Notes: generated from the sequence alone by a model not told the origin. A DNA stretch of 64,000 nucleotides from Myxococcales bacterium (GCA_021806645.1 JAJZQX010000016.1:1-64000); one strand, 5' to 3'; counted from the first letter of the stretch, positions 25,418 to 36,816 are shown. Numbers and translations: made by a program.

Positions 25418-27346
25418 TCAGCGCTTCGCCGCCAGCTTCCGGTAGAGCGTCGAGCGCCCCACCCCCAGCTTCCGGGCCGCCTCGCTCAGGTTGCCGCCGC
25501 ACTCCGCCACCACCCGCTCGACGTGGGCCTGCTCGCTGGCCTGCCGGGTGGCCCGCAGGTCGGGCTGCCGCACCGGCGCCACCCCGCCGTCGAGGAGCTC
25601 GGGGAGGGCGGCCCGCAGCTCGACGTCGAGCTGGTCGTCCGAGATGGCCCCGTCGGCGAAGAGCACCGCCACCCGCTCCAGCACGTTCTCCAGCTCGCGG
25701 ACGTTGCCGGGCCAGCCATAGGGCTCGAGCGCCGGCAGCACCCGGGCCAGGGCCCGGGCGTGGGCACCGGGAACGCCGTGGCGCGCCAGCACCCGCCGCA
25801 ACAGGTCGCTGGCGATGGCGGCCACGTCGCCGTGCCGATCCCGCAGCGGCGGCAGGTGGATGGGGAGGATGTGGAGCCGGAAGTAGAGGTCGTCGCGGAA
25901 CTGGCCGCCCGCCACCGCGGCGCGCAGGTCGCGGTGGGTGGCGGCGATGACGCGCACGTCGATGGGGGTCGGGTCGTTGCTGCCGAGCCGGAGCACCTGG
26001 CGCTCCTGCAGCACCCGCAGCAGCCGTGACTGGAGCGTGAGCGGCACGTCGCCCACCTCGTCGAGGAAGATGGTGCCGAGGTGGGCCGCCTCGAACAGGC
26101 CGGGCCGGCCGCCCCGCCGGGAGCCGGTGAAGGCCCCTTCCTCGTAGCCGAACAGCTCCGACTCGAGCAGCGTCTCCGGGAAGGCGGCGCAGTTGATGGC
26201 CACGAAGGGGCGGTCGCGCCGCCGGCCGGCCGCGTGGATCCCCTGCGCCACCATCTCCTTGCCGGTGCCGCTCTCTCCGGTGATGAGCACGGTGGCGTCG
26301 GTGCGGGCGTACCGCTCCGCCATGGCGCGCACCCCGCGGATGGCCGCCGAGTCGCCCACGATGGCGCCCAGGGTGTAGCGGGCCTCGAAGCGCGACGGCC
26401 GGTGCTGCGAGCGTAGCCGCCGCTCCAGCCGCTGGATGGTGGCGGCGTCCTGGCAGATGGTCATGGCTCCGCGCAGCGTGCCGTGATCGCGCAGCGGCGT
26501 CCGGCTCACCAGCAGCGAACGCCCGCCCAGCCGCTCCAGCGTGTCGGTTTCGGCGATCCCGGCCTCGAGCACCCGGGCCAGGCCGAGCGACGGGGCCACC
26601 GAGGAGAGCGTCCGCCCCAGCACCTCGACGGCCGGGAGCGAGAGGAGCCGCAGCAGGGCGCCGTTGGCGGAGAGCACGCGCTCGTCGAGGTCGACCACCG
26701 CGACGCCAGGCTCGAGCTGCTCTACGGCGAGCCGCAGGTGGTCGTGGCGGGCCGTGGCGGCGCGGGTGACGCGGGCGATCTCGATGGCCTGGCGGATGGC
26801 CTGGGCCAGGGAGTCCTGGCCGTAGAGCAGCACCGCCTTCAGGCCGGCCTGCTCGGCCAGGTCGCAGACCGGGCCAGGGCCGACGATCACCTCGACGCCG
26901 CGAGAGGCCAGGTCGAGCACCTGGGTCCGCGCCTCCTCGGGCGTCAGGTAGGGGCGCTGCTCCACCTTGGCGCCCGCCATGAGGAACCCTTCCCGGTCGA
27001 TGCCGGTCACCACCCGGGAGAAGTTGACGACGCCGATGCGGGAGGAGAACTGGCGCGCCCGCAGCAGCGCGCCGATGGTGTCGACGGTGGAGGCGCCCAC
27101 CACCACCACCGGCACGTCGGCGTGATCGCGCAGGTAGGCGCCGTTGGCGCCGGCCGCCACCAGGGCGTCCACGTGCTCGCCGGCGGCGCGCCGCGTCCGC
27201 AGCGTGGCCAGCGCCTCCTCGAAGCCTCCGTCGAAGACATGGACCTCGGCCTCCTCGGCCATGATCGGGGCCACGCTCTCGAAGGCGGAGCGGAGCCGGC
27301 TGGTGCTGAAGGCCCAGATGACGGGGCGGCGTTCGGAGGTCGGCAT
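25418..27346 (-). CDS. PrpR-like sigma-54-dependent regulator
   Basis: Enhancer-binding protein of 642 residues. The N-terminal 195 residues form a PrpR_N-type sensor domain ('RSAFESVAPIMAEEAEVHVF', 'DVPVVVVGASTVDTIGALL', 'GVEVIVGPGPVCDLAEQAG'), which in PrpR binds 2-methylcitrate and related ligands. A PAS-like segment follows (about 205-305). The AAA+ domain has Walker A 'GESGTGKEM' at Gly357, 'GAFTGS' for sigma-54 contact and '[11 protein letters not shown]' as Walker B. The C-terminal Fis-type HTH is 'LSEAARKLGVGRSTLYRKLA'. No prp genes are nearby; instead it diverges from a beta-oxidation operon with a sigma-54 promoter, its likely target. ATG 27346. Confidence 0.88.
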   Translation of the reverse strand: MPTSERRPVIWAFSTSRLRSAFESVAPIMAEEAEVHVFDGGFEEALATLRTRRAAGEHVDALVAAGANGAYLRDHADVPVVVVGASTVDTIGALLRARQFSSRIGVVNFSRVVTGIDREGFLMAGAKVEQRPYLTPEEARTQVLDLASRGVEVIVGPGPVCDLAEQAGLKAVLLYGQDSLAQAIRQAIEIARVTRAATARHDHLRLAVEQLEPGVAVVDLDERVLSANGALLRLLSLPAVEVLGRTLSSVAPSLGLARVLEAGIAETDTLERLGGRSLLVSRTPLRDHGTLRGAMTICQDAATIQRLERRLRSQHRPSRFEARYTLGAIVGDSAAIRGVRAMAERYARTDATVLITGESGTGKEMVAQGIHAAGRRRDRPFVAINCAAFPETLLESELFGYEEGAFTGSRRGGRPGLFEAAHLGTIFLDEVGDVPLTLQSRLLRVLQERQVLRLGSNDPTPIDVRVIAATHRDLRAAVAGGQFRDDLYFRLHILPIHLPPLRDRHGDVAAIASDLLRRVLARHGVPGAHARALARVLPALEPYGWPGNVRELENVLERVAVLFADGAISDDQLDVELRAALPELLDGGVAPVRQPDLRATRQASEQAHVERVVAECGGNLSEAARKLGVGRSTLYRKLAAKR

Positions 27347-27405
27347 TCGGGCTCCAGGCTTTCAACGACTCGGTCCAGCGTCCGTTTGACTCCTGAATCA
27401 AGATC

Positions 27406-27432
27406 GGGACAAAGATGTCCCAATAACGGGAC
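27406..27432. promoter_or_regulatory. Candidate enhancer site for the PrpR-like regulator
   Basis: GGGACA (27406-27411), four bases, TGTCCC (27416-27421) form a perfect inverted repeat, and a further GGGAC half-site begins at 27428. The site lies about 110 bases upstream of the sigma-54 promoter and between the divergent regulator and fadN-like genes, the expected place for an activator site that could also control the regulator itself. Confidence 0.6.
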
Positions 27433-27530
27433 GTCTGATGAGACACCGACTGCCACAATCAAGTCAAGACAGCCCCTGAAACGCTGTGACAATCAACAGA
27501 TGAGCGACTGACTCCATCATGCGAATCAAC

Positions 27531-27546
27531 TGGCCGACTCGTTGCA
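27531..27546 (+). promoter_or_regulatory. Sigma-54 promoter of the beta-oxidation operon
   Basis: TGGCCGACTCGTTGCA: GG and GC are ten bases apart and the TTGCA end is consensus. Transcription would begin near 27558, leaving a leader of about 66 bases before ATG 27624. Together with the divergent AAA+ regulator this makes activator-dependent control likely. Confidence 0.72.
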
Positions 27547-27623
27547 CATACTGGCTGGCTCAGGAATCCGCGCCCGGCGGCGCCGGTACAGCGACGTGGT
27601 CCGACATCACTGAAGGAGGCGAG

Positions 27624-30047
27624 ATGAGCGCGACGGTTGGCGGTTCGATCCCCCGGATCGACAAGGTGGCGGTGCTTGGCGCGGGCGTGATGGGTGGCAC
27701 CATCGCAGCCCATCTGGTGAACGCGGGCCTCAAGGTGCTGCTGCTCGACATCGTCCCCAAGGCGCCGACCCCCGAGGAGACCGCCGCCGGGCTGTCGCTG
27801 AAGGACGCCGTGGTCCGAAACCGGATCCCGGCCGCCGGCCTGGCCGCGCTCGAGAAGCTGAAGCCGTCGCCGGTCTTCCTGGCCGCCGACCTGGCCCGCA
27901 TCGAGGTGGGCAACCTGGAGGACGATCTCAACCGGCTGCGCGAGTGCGACTGGGTCATCGAGGTGGTGATCGAGAACATGGCCATCAAGAAGGCCCTCTT
28001 CTCCGAGAAGATCGCCCCCAACCTGAAGCCGGGGGCCATCCTCTCCAGCAACACCTCCGGCCTCTCGGTCAACGAGCTGGCCGACGCGCTGCCCGAGGCG
28101 CTGCGGCCGCGCTTCCTGGTCACCCACTTCTTCAACCCGCCCCGCTACATGAAGCTGCTCGAGATCGTCCCGAGCCGCTTCACCGACCCGGGCGTGGCCG
28201 AGGGGATGGCCGGCTTCATCCGCCGCCGGCTCGGCAAGGGGATCGTCTTCGGCAAGGACACGCCCAACTTCGTGGCCAACCGGATCGGCGTCTTCGCCAT
28301 CTGCAGCGCGGTGAAGCAGATGCAGGAGCTCGGGATGGACGTCGAGGAGGTAGACGCCGTGGCCGGCCCGGCCACCGCCCGCCCCAAGAGCGCCTGCTTC
28401 CGCACCGCCGACCTGGTCGGCATCGACACCCTCATGCACGTGGCGAAGAACTCCTACGACCTGCTGCCCAAGGACGAGCAGCGCGAGGTCTTCAAGCTGC
28501 CCGAGTTCATGACGCGGATGGTGCAGAAGGGGCTGCTCGGCAACAAGTCGAGGCAGGGCTTCTTCAAGAAGACATTCAGTAAAGAGACAAGGGGGGAGAA
28601 GCCCGAGACCTTCTTCTACGACTACCTGAAGGGGGAGTACGCGCCGGCGCGCCGGCCCAGGTTCGCCTCGGTGGAGGCCGGCAAGGGGATCGACGACCCG
28701 GCCAAGCGGCTGCGCACCGTGCTGGGGGGGAGCGACAAGGGGGCCCAGCTGGCCTGGCGCAACCTGCGCGACACGCTCATCTACGCCTTCAACCGGCTCC
28801 CCGAGATCGCCGACGACGTGGTCAACGTCGACAACGCCATGCGCTGGGGCTTCAACTGGGAGCTCGGGCCGTTCGAGATGTTCGACGCCATCGGCGTGGC
28901 CGAGTTCGTCAAGCGGGCCGAGGCCGACGGGGTGGCCGTGCCGGCCGCGCTGAAGAAGGTGGAGAGGTTCTACGCCTTCGAGAACGGCCTGAAGCGCCAC
29001 TTCGACGTGCTGGGAGGCGGCTGGAAGAACGTGCCGGTGCCGCCCGGGCAGGTCGACCTGGTGCTGCTGGAGAAGGCCGGCAAGGTGGTCGAGAAGAACT
29101 CGGGCGCCTCGCTCCACGACCTCGGCGACGGCGTCTTCTGCCTCGAGTTCCACACCAAGATGAACGCCATCGGTAACGACGTCCTCGCCATGGTCCACAA
29201 GGCGGTGCGGCGCGCCGAGACCGAGGGGCAGGGGCTGGTCATCGCCAACCAGGGGACCAACTTCTCCGTCGGCGCCAACCTGGCGCTGCTGGTGATGGCC
29301 ATCGCCGAGGGGGCCTACGACGAGGTCGGCCTGACGGTGAGCGCCTTCCAGAAGGCCATGATGGCGGTGAAGTACGCCCGCGTGCCGGTGGTGGCCGCGC
29401 CGCACGGCATGGCGCTGGGCGGCGGCTGCGAGGTCTGCCTCCACTCCGACGCCATCGTGGCCGACGCCGAGACCTACATGGGGCTGGTCGAGATCGGCGT
29501 GGGGTTGCTGCCGGCCGGCGGCGGCACCAAGGAGCTGGCGCTGCGCGCCATCCGGCTCGCCGACCAGTGGGAGACCGACGTCTCGCCCTTCCTCATCAAG
29601 AACTTCACCAACATCGCCATGGCCAAGGTGAGCAGCTCGGCCGCCGAGCTCTTCGGCATGGGGCTGCTGCGCCAAGGCGACACCATCACCCTCGGCGCCG
29701 ACCAGCTGATCCACGACGCCAAGCAGCGGGTGGTGGCGCTGGCGGCCAACTACCGCCCCTCGCAGCCGGCCACCGGCTTGAAGGCCCCGGGGCGCAGCGT
29801 CGCCGGCAGCCTCGGCTCCCAGCTCTGGAACATGCGCATGGGCGGCTTCATCACCGAGTACGAGGAGAAGCTCGGCAAGACCATCGCCCAGGTCATCACC
29901 GGCGGCGACGTGCCGGCCGGCACGGTGGTCACCGAGCAGTGGTTCCTCGACCTGGAGCGCGAGGCCTTCCTCAAGCTCTGCGGCGAGCGCAAGACCCTGG
30001 AGCGGATCCAGCACATGCTCAAGAAGGGGAAGCCGCTCCGCAACTGA
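27624..30047 (+). CDS. fadN: 3-hydroxyacyl-CoA dehydrogenase / enoyl-CoA hydratase fusion (FadN-like)
   Basis: Bifunctional beta-oxidation enzyme of 807 residues with the dehydrogenase first, as in Bacillus FadN and unlike E. coli FadB. The NAD-binding motif '[20 protein letters not shown]' is near residue 15, '[15 protein letters not shown]' and '[20 protein letters not shown]' (catalytic His) follow, then the second dehydrogenase domain to about residue 460. The C-terminal hydratase part includes '[13 protein letters not shown]' and '[19 protein letters not shown]' (oxyanion hole) and '[20 protein letters not shown]'. A strong site GAAGGAGG lies four bases before ATG 27624. First gene of a three-gene operon with thiolase and acyl-CoA dehydrogenase. 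Confidence 0.92.
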   Translation: MSATVGGSIPRIDKVAVLGAGVMGGTIAAHLVNAGLKVLLLDIVPKAPTPEETAAGLSLKDAVVRNRIPAAGLAALEKLKPSPVFLAADLARIEVGNLEDDLNRLRECDWVIEVVIENMAIKKALFSEKIAPNLKPGAILSSNTSGLSVNELADALPEALRPRFLVTHFFNPPRYMKLLEIVPSRFTDPGVAEGMAGFIRRRLGKGIVFGKDTPNFVANRIGVFAICSAVKQMQELGMDVEEVDAVAGPATARPKSACFRTADLVGIDTLMHVAKNSYDLLPKDEQREVFKLPEFMTRMVQKGLLGNKSRQGFFKKTFSKETRGEKPETFFYDYLKGEYAPARRPRFASVEAGKGIDDPAKRLRTVLGGSDKGAQLAWRNLRDTLIYAFNRLPEIADDVVNVDNAMRWGFNWELGPFEMFDAIGVAEFVKRAEADGVAVPAALKKVERFYAFENGLKRHFDVLGGGWKNVPVPPGQVDLVLLEKAGKVVEKNSGASLHDLGDGVFCLEFHTKMNAIGNDVLAMVHKAVRRAETEGQGLVIANQGTNFSVGANLALLVMAIAEGAYDEVGLTVSAFQKAMMAVKYARVPVVAAPHGMALGGGCEVCLHSDAIVADAETYMGLVEIGVGLLPAGGGTKELALRAIRLADQWETDVSPFLIKNFTNIAMAKVSSSAAELFGMGLLRQGDTITLGADQLIHDAKQRVVALAANYRPSQPATGLKAPGRSVAGSLGSQLWNMRMGGFITEYEEKLGKTIAQVITGGDVPAGTVVTEQWFLDLEREAFLKLCGERKTLERIQHMLKKGKPLRN

Positions 30048-30100
30048 GCGTCCCGGACCACCCCCATGACCCTCTCGACTCGAACCCACGGAGACTCCCG

Positions 30101-31273
30101 ATGAGCGCTGCCTACGTCCTCGCCGCGGTCCGCACCCCCGGCGGCAAGGCCAAGAAGGGGAAGCTGAAGGACGTCCGCCCCGACGACCTCGCCGCGGTCG
30201 CCATCAAGGCGCTGCTGGAGCGGACCGGCATCGACCCCATGCTGATCGAGGACGTCATCCTCGGCTGCGCCTTCCCGGAAGGGGAGCAGGGGATGAACGT
30301 GGCCCGGGTGGCCTCGTTCAAGGCCGGGCTGCCGTACCAGGTGCCCGGGCAGACCGTGAACCGGTTCTGCGCCTCCGGCCTGCAGTCGATCGCCACCGCG
30401 GCCGAGCGGATCATGACCGGCGGCGCCGACTGCATCATCGCCGGCGGCGTCGAGAGCATGAGCCTGGTGCCCATGGGCGGGCAGAAGTTCAGCGCCAACC
30501 CCGGGCTGGTGGGCGCCTGGCCGGAGTCCTACGCCTCGATGGGCATCACCGCCGAGCTGGTGGCCGAGAAGTACGCGGTCTCCCGCGCCGACCAGGACGC
30601 CTTCGCCGCCGAGAGCCACCGGCGCGCCGCCGCGGCCCAGGACGCCGGCAAGTTCCAGGACGAGCTGGTGCCGGTCGACGTCGAGGCGGTCGGGCTGGCG
30701 AAGGGCAAGGTTCAGCGCCGCACCGAGCGGTTCACCGCCGACGAGGGGGTCAGGCGCGACACCACCGTCGAGGGGCTCGGGAAGCTCAAGCCGGCCTTCA
30801 AGCTGGGCGGCAGCGTCACCGCCGGCAACTCGTCGCAGATGACCGACGGCGCCGCCGCGGTGCTGGTGGTCTCGGAGGCCTTCCTGAAGCAGTCCGGCGC
30901 CCAGCCGCTGGCCCGCTTCGTGGCCTTCGCCGCCCGCGGCGTCCCGCCCGAACTGATGGGCATCGGCCCGGTCGAGGCCATCCCGGCCGCCCTCAAGAAG
31001 GCCGGCCTGAAGCTCGAGGACCTCGACACCATCGAGCTGAACGAGGCCTTCGCGGCCCAGTCGCTGGCCTGCGTTCGCGCGCTCGGCCTCGACCCGGCCC
31101 GCGTCAACCGCAACGGCGGCGCCATCGCGCTGGGCCACCCGCTCGGCTGCACCGGCGCCAAGCTGACGGCGACGCTGCTCAACGAGCTGAAGCGGACCGG
31201 CGGCCGCTACGGCGCCGTCTCCATGTGCATCGGCGGCGGCATGGGCGCCGCCGGCATCTTCGAGCGGGTCTGA
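30101..31273 (+). CDS. fadA: Acetyl-CoA acyltransferase (3-ketoacyl-CoA thiolase)
   Basis: Thiolase cleaving 3-ketoacyl-CoA to acetyl-CoA and a shortened acyl-CoA, 390 residues. The nucleophilic Cys is in '[19 protein letters not shown]' (about residue 90), the catalytic His in '[17 protein letters not shown]' and the second Cys in '[14 protein letters not shown]' at the C-terminus. All catalytic residues are present. It sits 53 bases after the fadN-like gene and 53 bases before the acyl-CoA dehydrogenase, the same order as Bacillus fadNAE. Confidence 0.93.
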   Translation: MSAAYVLAAVRTPGGKAKKGKLKDVRPDDLAAVAIKALLERTGIDPMLIEDVILGCAFPEGEQGMNVARVASFKAGLPYQVPGQTVNRFCASGLQSIATAAERIMTGGADCIIAGGVESMSLVPMGGQKFSANPGLVGAWPESYASMGITAELVAEKYAVSRADQDAFAAESHRRAAAAQDAGKFQDELVPVDVEAVGLAKGKVQRRTERFTADEGVRRDTTVEGLGKLKPAFKLGGSVTAGNSSQMTDGAAAVLVVSEAFLKQSGAQPLARFVAFAARGVPPELMGIGPVEAIPAALKKAGLKLEDLDTIELNEAFAAQSLACVRALGLDPARVNRNGGAIALGHPLGCTGAKLTATLLNELKRTGGRYGAVSMCIGGGMGAAGIFERV

Positions 31274-31326
31274 CCCGCGCACCGGGTCTTCACCAGGACT
31301 TCACCAGGATCGACAGGGAGGCGGAC

Positions 31327-33105
<1,779 letters not shown>

Positions 33106-33240
33106 TCGCGACGGCTCCGGCTTCTGGTGGAGCCGTCGCAAGCTACCAGCACCGTCTCCTACCCCGGCGCCTGCCCGCCCCCCGACGCCACGCCCCGATG
33201 GCGCGGGCGGCCGGGGTGGTCGGTGCGTTACATTGACATC

Positions 33241-33606
33241 GTGCGCGCCCGCCTCAAGAGCCTCCGCTGCGACGAGATCGCCGACCTCGAGGGCTGGCGA
33301 CCGCCGGTCCCGCACGAGTTCGCCCTCCCGCTGGTGCTGGAGGTGGGCGTGCTCGGCCAGCGCGGGCGCGAGCGGTTCGAGTTGCTGGTGGCTACGCCGA
33401 GCTGGCTGGAGCGTCGCCATGGCCGCCACGGTGCCGTGCCGGGACGCGGCCTACTGCTGGTCTTCGAGTGGGACCTGCCGCGGCTGCGCGCCTTCCTCGC
33501 CCGCGAGGTGGAGCGGTGCACCGGCGAGACCTGGCCCGAGCTGGCGCGGCAGGTCGGGCGGCTGGCGGAGTGGGAGGGCGGCGACAACGTGGTCGGGTTG
33601 AGGTAG
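33241..33606 (+). CDS. Imm8-like immunity protein
   Basis: A 121-residue protein from GTG 33241 that resembles the Imm8 family: 'MRARLKSLRCDEIADLEGWR' at the start, a central 'FELLVATPSWLERR' strand-helix, 'GLLLVFEWDLPRLRAFLARE' and a C-terminal 'WPELARQVGRLAEWE'. Imm8 proteins neutralise polymorphic toxins used in contact competition. No toxin gene, Rhs/PAAR element or secretion gene lies in this window beside it, so it is an orphan here. The upstream frame reaches 33127 but lacks family sequence. Its TAG directly abuts the convergent stop of the RIO kinase. Confidence 0.65.
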   Translation: MRARLKSLRCDEIADLEGWRPPVPHEFALPLVLEVGVLGQRGRERFELLVATPSWLERRHGRHGAVPGRGLLLVFEWDLPRLRAFLAREVERCTGETWPELARQVGRLAEWEGGDNVVGLR

Positions 33607-34695
33607 CTAGCCGCCCCGGCGCCCACGCCGCCGGCGCCGCTTGTGCCCCTGACCCGGTGAGGCCGGCGAGGCGGATTGAGGAGCGGCCGGCCTCGGCACT
33701 GGCGGCGCGCCCAGCACCGGCACCCGCTGGACGATGGGCCCCTGCGGCGTCCGCCTGGCCGGGCCGGACCGCTGCGCCCCGGCCGGACGGACCTGCCCGG
33801 GCCTGGCCGGACCAGACCGTGGGGTGGCGGTCTCTGGCTGCTGCGGACGGGGCTGCGGCGGGCGTTGCTGGTGCTGCGGTGGCGGACGCTGTGGCTGAGC
33901 CGGCCGGTTCTGGGCCGGTTGCTGTGGCGGGCGTTGCGGCCGCTGGGGCGGCAGCGATTGCAGCGGCGGCACGAAGTCGGGCGTCAGCTCGCGCCGGGCG
34001 TAGGCCCGCCAGATCTCGCGTCCGTCGCCGGCGGCGGAGCGGAGCGCCGGATCGATGGCCTCGAAGAAGTGGCGCAGGTTGGCGAGGTCGCGGAAGAAGA
34101 ACCCCTCGGCCTGGCTGTTGTGGGCGGCGCCGACCACCTGCGGAAAGTCGATGATGACCGGCCCGTTCCGCCCCAGCAGCACGTTGTAGGGGGAGAGGTC
34201 GCCGTGGACCAGGTCACAGCAGAGCATCTTCACGACTTGTGAACGGAGGCCGGCGTAGAGCCCGGCGGCCTGCTCGACGGCCACCTCCGCGTCGATGAGG
34301 CGCGGCGCCGGGTGGCCGGCGGCGTCCACCACCACCTCCATCAGCAGCACCCCCTCGTAGAAGAGGACGGGTCGTGGCACCCAGACCCCGGCGGCGTGGA
34401 GCGCGTGGAGGGCGTCGGCCTCCTTGGACTTCCAGGCCTCCTCGGCGGCCGCCTGGCCGAACCGGCTGCCCCGGTCCATGGCCCGCTGCGTCCGGGTGTT
34501 GCGGACGCGCCGGCCCTCCAGGTAGGCCGAGTTGTGCTTGAAGGACCGGCCCTCGCGCGCCTTGTAGACCTTGGCGGCGAGCACCTCCTCGCCGTGGCGG
34601 ACCAACCAGAGGTCCGCCTCCTTGCCGCCCTTGAGCCGCGTGATGACCTCGTCGATGACGCCGTCGGCGAGGAGGGGTTCCAGTGCGTTGACCAT
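33607..34695 (-). CDS. RIO-family protein kinase with Pro/Gln-rich basic tail
   Basis: Atypical protein kinase of 362 residues. The kinase part spans about residues 1-245: 'RLKGGKEADLWLVRHG' is the flexible nucleotide loop, 'LAAKVYKAREGRSFKHNSAY' has the conserved Lys and Ser-binding region, 'LVHGDLSPYNVLLG' the catalytic loop and 'VIIDFPQVV' the metal-binding Asp. These identify RIO1-type kinases, found also in bacteria with unknown targets. The remaining 115 residues are low-complexity Pro/Gln/Arg ending in KRRRRRGRRGG, which may bind nucleic acid or ribosomes. AGGAGGGAGGGG precedes ATG 34695. The tail is not a frameshift artefact: its frame is continuous. Confidence 0.85.
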   Translation of the reverse strand: MVNALEPLLADGVIDEVITRLKGGKEADLWLVRHGEEVLAAKVYKAREGRSFKHNSAYLEGRRVRNTRTQRAMDRGSRFGQAAAEEAWKSKEADALHALHAAGVWVPRPVLFYEGVLLMEVVVDAAGHPAPRLIDAEVAVEQAAGLYAGLRSQVVKMLCCDLVHGDLSPYNVLLGRNGPVIIDFPQVVGAAHNSQAEGFFFRDLANLRHFFEAIDPALRSAAGDGREIWRAYARRELTPDFVPPLQSLPPQRPQRPPQQPAQNRPAQPQRPPPQHQQRPPQPRPQQPETATPRSGPARPGQVRPAGAQRSGPARRTPQGPIVQRVPVLGAPPVPRPAAPQSASPASPGQGHKRRRRRGRRGG

Positions 34696-34785
34696 GCGGG
34701 GCCCCTCCCTCCTATTGGACGGCGGGCGGGTGGTCAAGTTGCCAGGCCACCGAATCCTTGGCCGCGAGCCGGGCTCCCAGCCTGC

Positions 34786-36447
34786 ATGACGACGAGGCTG
34801 CTGATCATCGGTGGGGTGGCCGGCGGGGCCACCGCCGCGGCGCGCGCCCGCCGGATGAGCGAGACGGCCGAGATCACCGTGCTGGAGCGGGGGCCGTACG
34901 TCTCCTACGCCAACTGTGGGCTCCCATACTTCATCTCGCGCGACATCGAGAAGCGCTCCGCGCTGCTGCTCCAGACGCCCGAGGGCTTCGACGCCCGCTA
35001 CCGGGTCAAGGTCGAGGTCCGGACCGAGGCGCTGGAGATCGACCGCGCCGGGAAGCGGGTCCGCGCCGTGGGCCCCGAGGGGGAGCGCTGGTTCCCCTAC
35101 GACAAGCTGATCCTGGCGCAGGGCGGCAATCCCATCATGCCGCCGCTCCCCGGCGCCGGCGCCCCACACGTCTTCAAGCTCTGGACCGTGCCCGACATGG
35201 ACCGGCTCGACGGCTTCATCGAGACCGGGAAGCCGCGCCACGCCGTGGTGGTGGGGGGCGGCTTCATCGGTCTGGAGATGGCCGAGGCCTTCCGCCGGCG
35301 CGGCCTCGAGACCACCGTGGTCGAGCTGCTGCCCGCCGTGATGGCGGTGATGGATCGCGAGTTCGGCGTGCAGGTGGCCGGCGAGCTGGCCACCCAGGGC
35401 GTCCGGGTCCTGACCGGCGCCGGCGTCAAGGCGGTCCTGGCCGACAGGACGGTGGAGCTCACCGACGGCCGGAAGCTCCCCGCCGACCTGGTCCTCTTCT
35501 CGGTCGGTGTCCGCCCCGAGCTGACGCTGGCCCGGTCTGCCGGGCTGGCGCTCGGACCGTCCGGTGGCCTGCTGGTCGACGACCGGCTCCAGACCTCCGA
35601 CCCCGACATCTACGCCGCCGGTGACATGGTGGAGATCCTTCACCGGGTCTCCGGCAAGAAGATCCGGATCCCGCTGGCCGGGCCGGCCAACCGGCAGGGG
35701 CGGATCGCCGCCTCCAACGCCCTCGGCCAGCCGACGCCGTACGGGGGCGCCAGCGGCACCAGCGTGGTGAAGATCTTCGAGGCCACCGCGGCCTCGACCG
35801 GCCTGACCGAGCGGGCTGCCCGCGAGGCCGGCTTCGACGTGGGCGTCGCGGTGATCCACAAGGAACACCACGCCGGCTACTACCCCGGGGCGCGCGAGCT
35901 CTCGCTCAAGCTCACCTACGACCGGAGGACGGCCCGGCTGCTCGGCGCCCAGGCCTTCGGGCACGCCGGCGTCGAGAAGCGGATCGACGTGCTGGCCACG
36001 GCGCTGCACGGGAAGATGACGGTGCGTGATCTCGCCGAGCTCGACCTCGCCTACGCGCCCCCCTACTCGTCGGCCAACGATCCCGTCAACCTGGCCGGCT
36101 TCGTCGCCGAGAACGATCTCTCCGGCTTCGCGCCGCTCGTCACCGCGGCGCAGCTCAAGGCGGAGCTGGCCGGGGCGAGGCCGCCGCTGGTGGTAGACGT
36201 CCGGACGCTGGGCGAGTGGAGCCGCGGCCACCTGCGGGGGGCGCAGCACCTGCCGGTGGACGACGTCCGCTGGGAACTGGCGCAGCTGCCGCGCGACCGG
36301 CGCATCGTCCTCTACTGCCGAAACGGCTACCGCGCCCACCTGGCGCTTCGGACCTTGAAGGAGAGCGGCTACCCTGACGTCGTCAACCTGACCGGGGGCT
36401 GGGTGAGCATGGAGCTCGAGGGCGGCTTAGACGTGGAGGGTGCGTGA
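34786..36447 (+). CDS. CoA-disulfide-reductase-like flavoprotein with C-terminal rhodanese domain
   Basis: Pyridine nucleotide-disulfide oxidoreductase of 553 residues. The N-terminal FAD motif 'LLIIGGVAGGATAAARARR' is followed by 'YVSYANCGLPYFISRDI', whose single Cys (about residue 44) is the redox centre of CoA disulfide reductases. NAD binding is at 'AVVVGGGFIGLEMAEAFRRR' and FAD closes at 'DIYAAGDMVE'. The last 100 residues are a rhodanese with catalytic loop 'VLYCRNGYRAH'. Such fusions reduce CoA polysulfides or persulfides. ATG 34786. It overlaps the next rhodanese gene by four bases, indicating joint sulfur handling. Confidence 0.9.
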   Translation: MTTRLLIIGGVAGGATAAARARRMSETAEITVLERGPYVSYANCGLPYFISRDIEKRSALLLQTPEGFDARYRVKVEVRTEALEIDRAGKRVRAVGPEGERWFPYDKLILAQGGNPIMPPLPGAGAPHVFKLWTVPDMDRLDGFIETGKPRHAVVVGGGFIGLEMAEAFRRRGLETTVVELLPAVMAVMDREFGVQVAGELATQGVRVLTGAGVKAVLADRTVELTDGRKLPADLVLFSVGVRPELTLARSAGLALGPSGGLLVDDRLQTSDPDIYAAGDMVEILHRVSGKKIRIPLAGPANRQGRIAASNALGQPTPYGGASGTSVVKIFEATAASTGLTERAAREAGFDVGVAVIHKEHHAGYYPGARELSLKLTYDRRTARLLGAQAFGHAGVEKRIDVLATALHGKMTVRDLAELDLAYAPPYSSANDPVNLAGFVAENDLSGFAPLVTAAQLKAELAGARPPLVVDVRTLGEWSRGHLRGAQHLPVDDVRWELAQLPRDRRIVLYCRNGYRAHLALRTLKESGYPDVVNLTGGWVSMELEGGLDVEGA

Positions 36448-36797
36448 ACATCGATCCCGTGACCGCGGCGGTGGTTGCCGTCGCGGGGTGGCTCATCGTC
36501 AGAAGGTTTCTCAAGGGAGGCAAGGTGGCACAGAACGTGGTGGTGGAGCTGATCAAGGCCGGCGGGCAGGTGGTGGATGTCCGCTCGCCGGAGGAGTACC
36601 GCGATGGTTCCTACCCTGGGGCCGTGAACATCCCGGTGAACGAGCTGGCCCGGCGCATGGGCGAGGTCGCGAAGGACAAGGCCGTGGTGCTCTACTGCGC
36701 CTCGGGCGCACGGAGCGGCGTGGCGGCCCGCATGCTGAAGCAGGCCGGCTACACGCAGGTCGTGAACGCCGGCGGTCTCGGCGACATGCCGCGGTAG
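36444..36797 (+). CDS. Membrane-anchored rhodanese
   Basis: Sulfurtransferase of 117 residues. One N-terminal membrane helix (about residues 6-22) is followed by a rhodanese domain with 'VVDVRSPEEYRDGSYPGAVN' and the active loop 'LYCASGARSGVAA' containing the catalytic Cys. The start is GTG 36444, overlapping the flavoprotein stop (GTGA), so translation is coupled. It likely passes sulfane sulfur to or from the upstream enzyme. Confidence 0.87.
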   Translation: MNIDPVTAAVVAVAGWLIVRRFLKGGKVAQNVVVELIKAGGQVVDVRSPEEYRDGSYPGAVNIPVNELARRMGEVAKDKAVVLYCASGARSGVAARMLKQAGYTQVVNAGGLGDMPR

Positions 36798-36816
36798 TTC
36801 CCGGTGCCGCGAGGCC

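Noticed and set aside
27459-30089. Minus-strand open frame of 876 codons opposite the fadN-like gene
   Set aside because: It mirrors a well-matched enzyme gene, has His/Gly/Arg/Leu-biased composition typical of antisense frames in GC-rich DNA and no recognisable domain.
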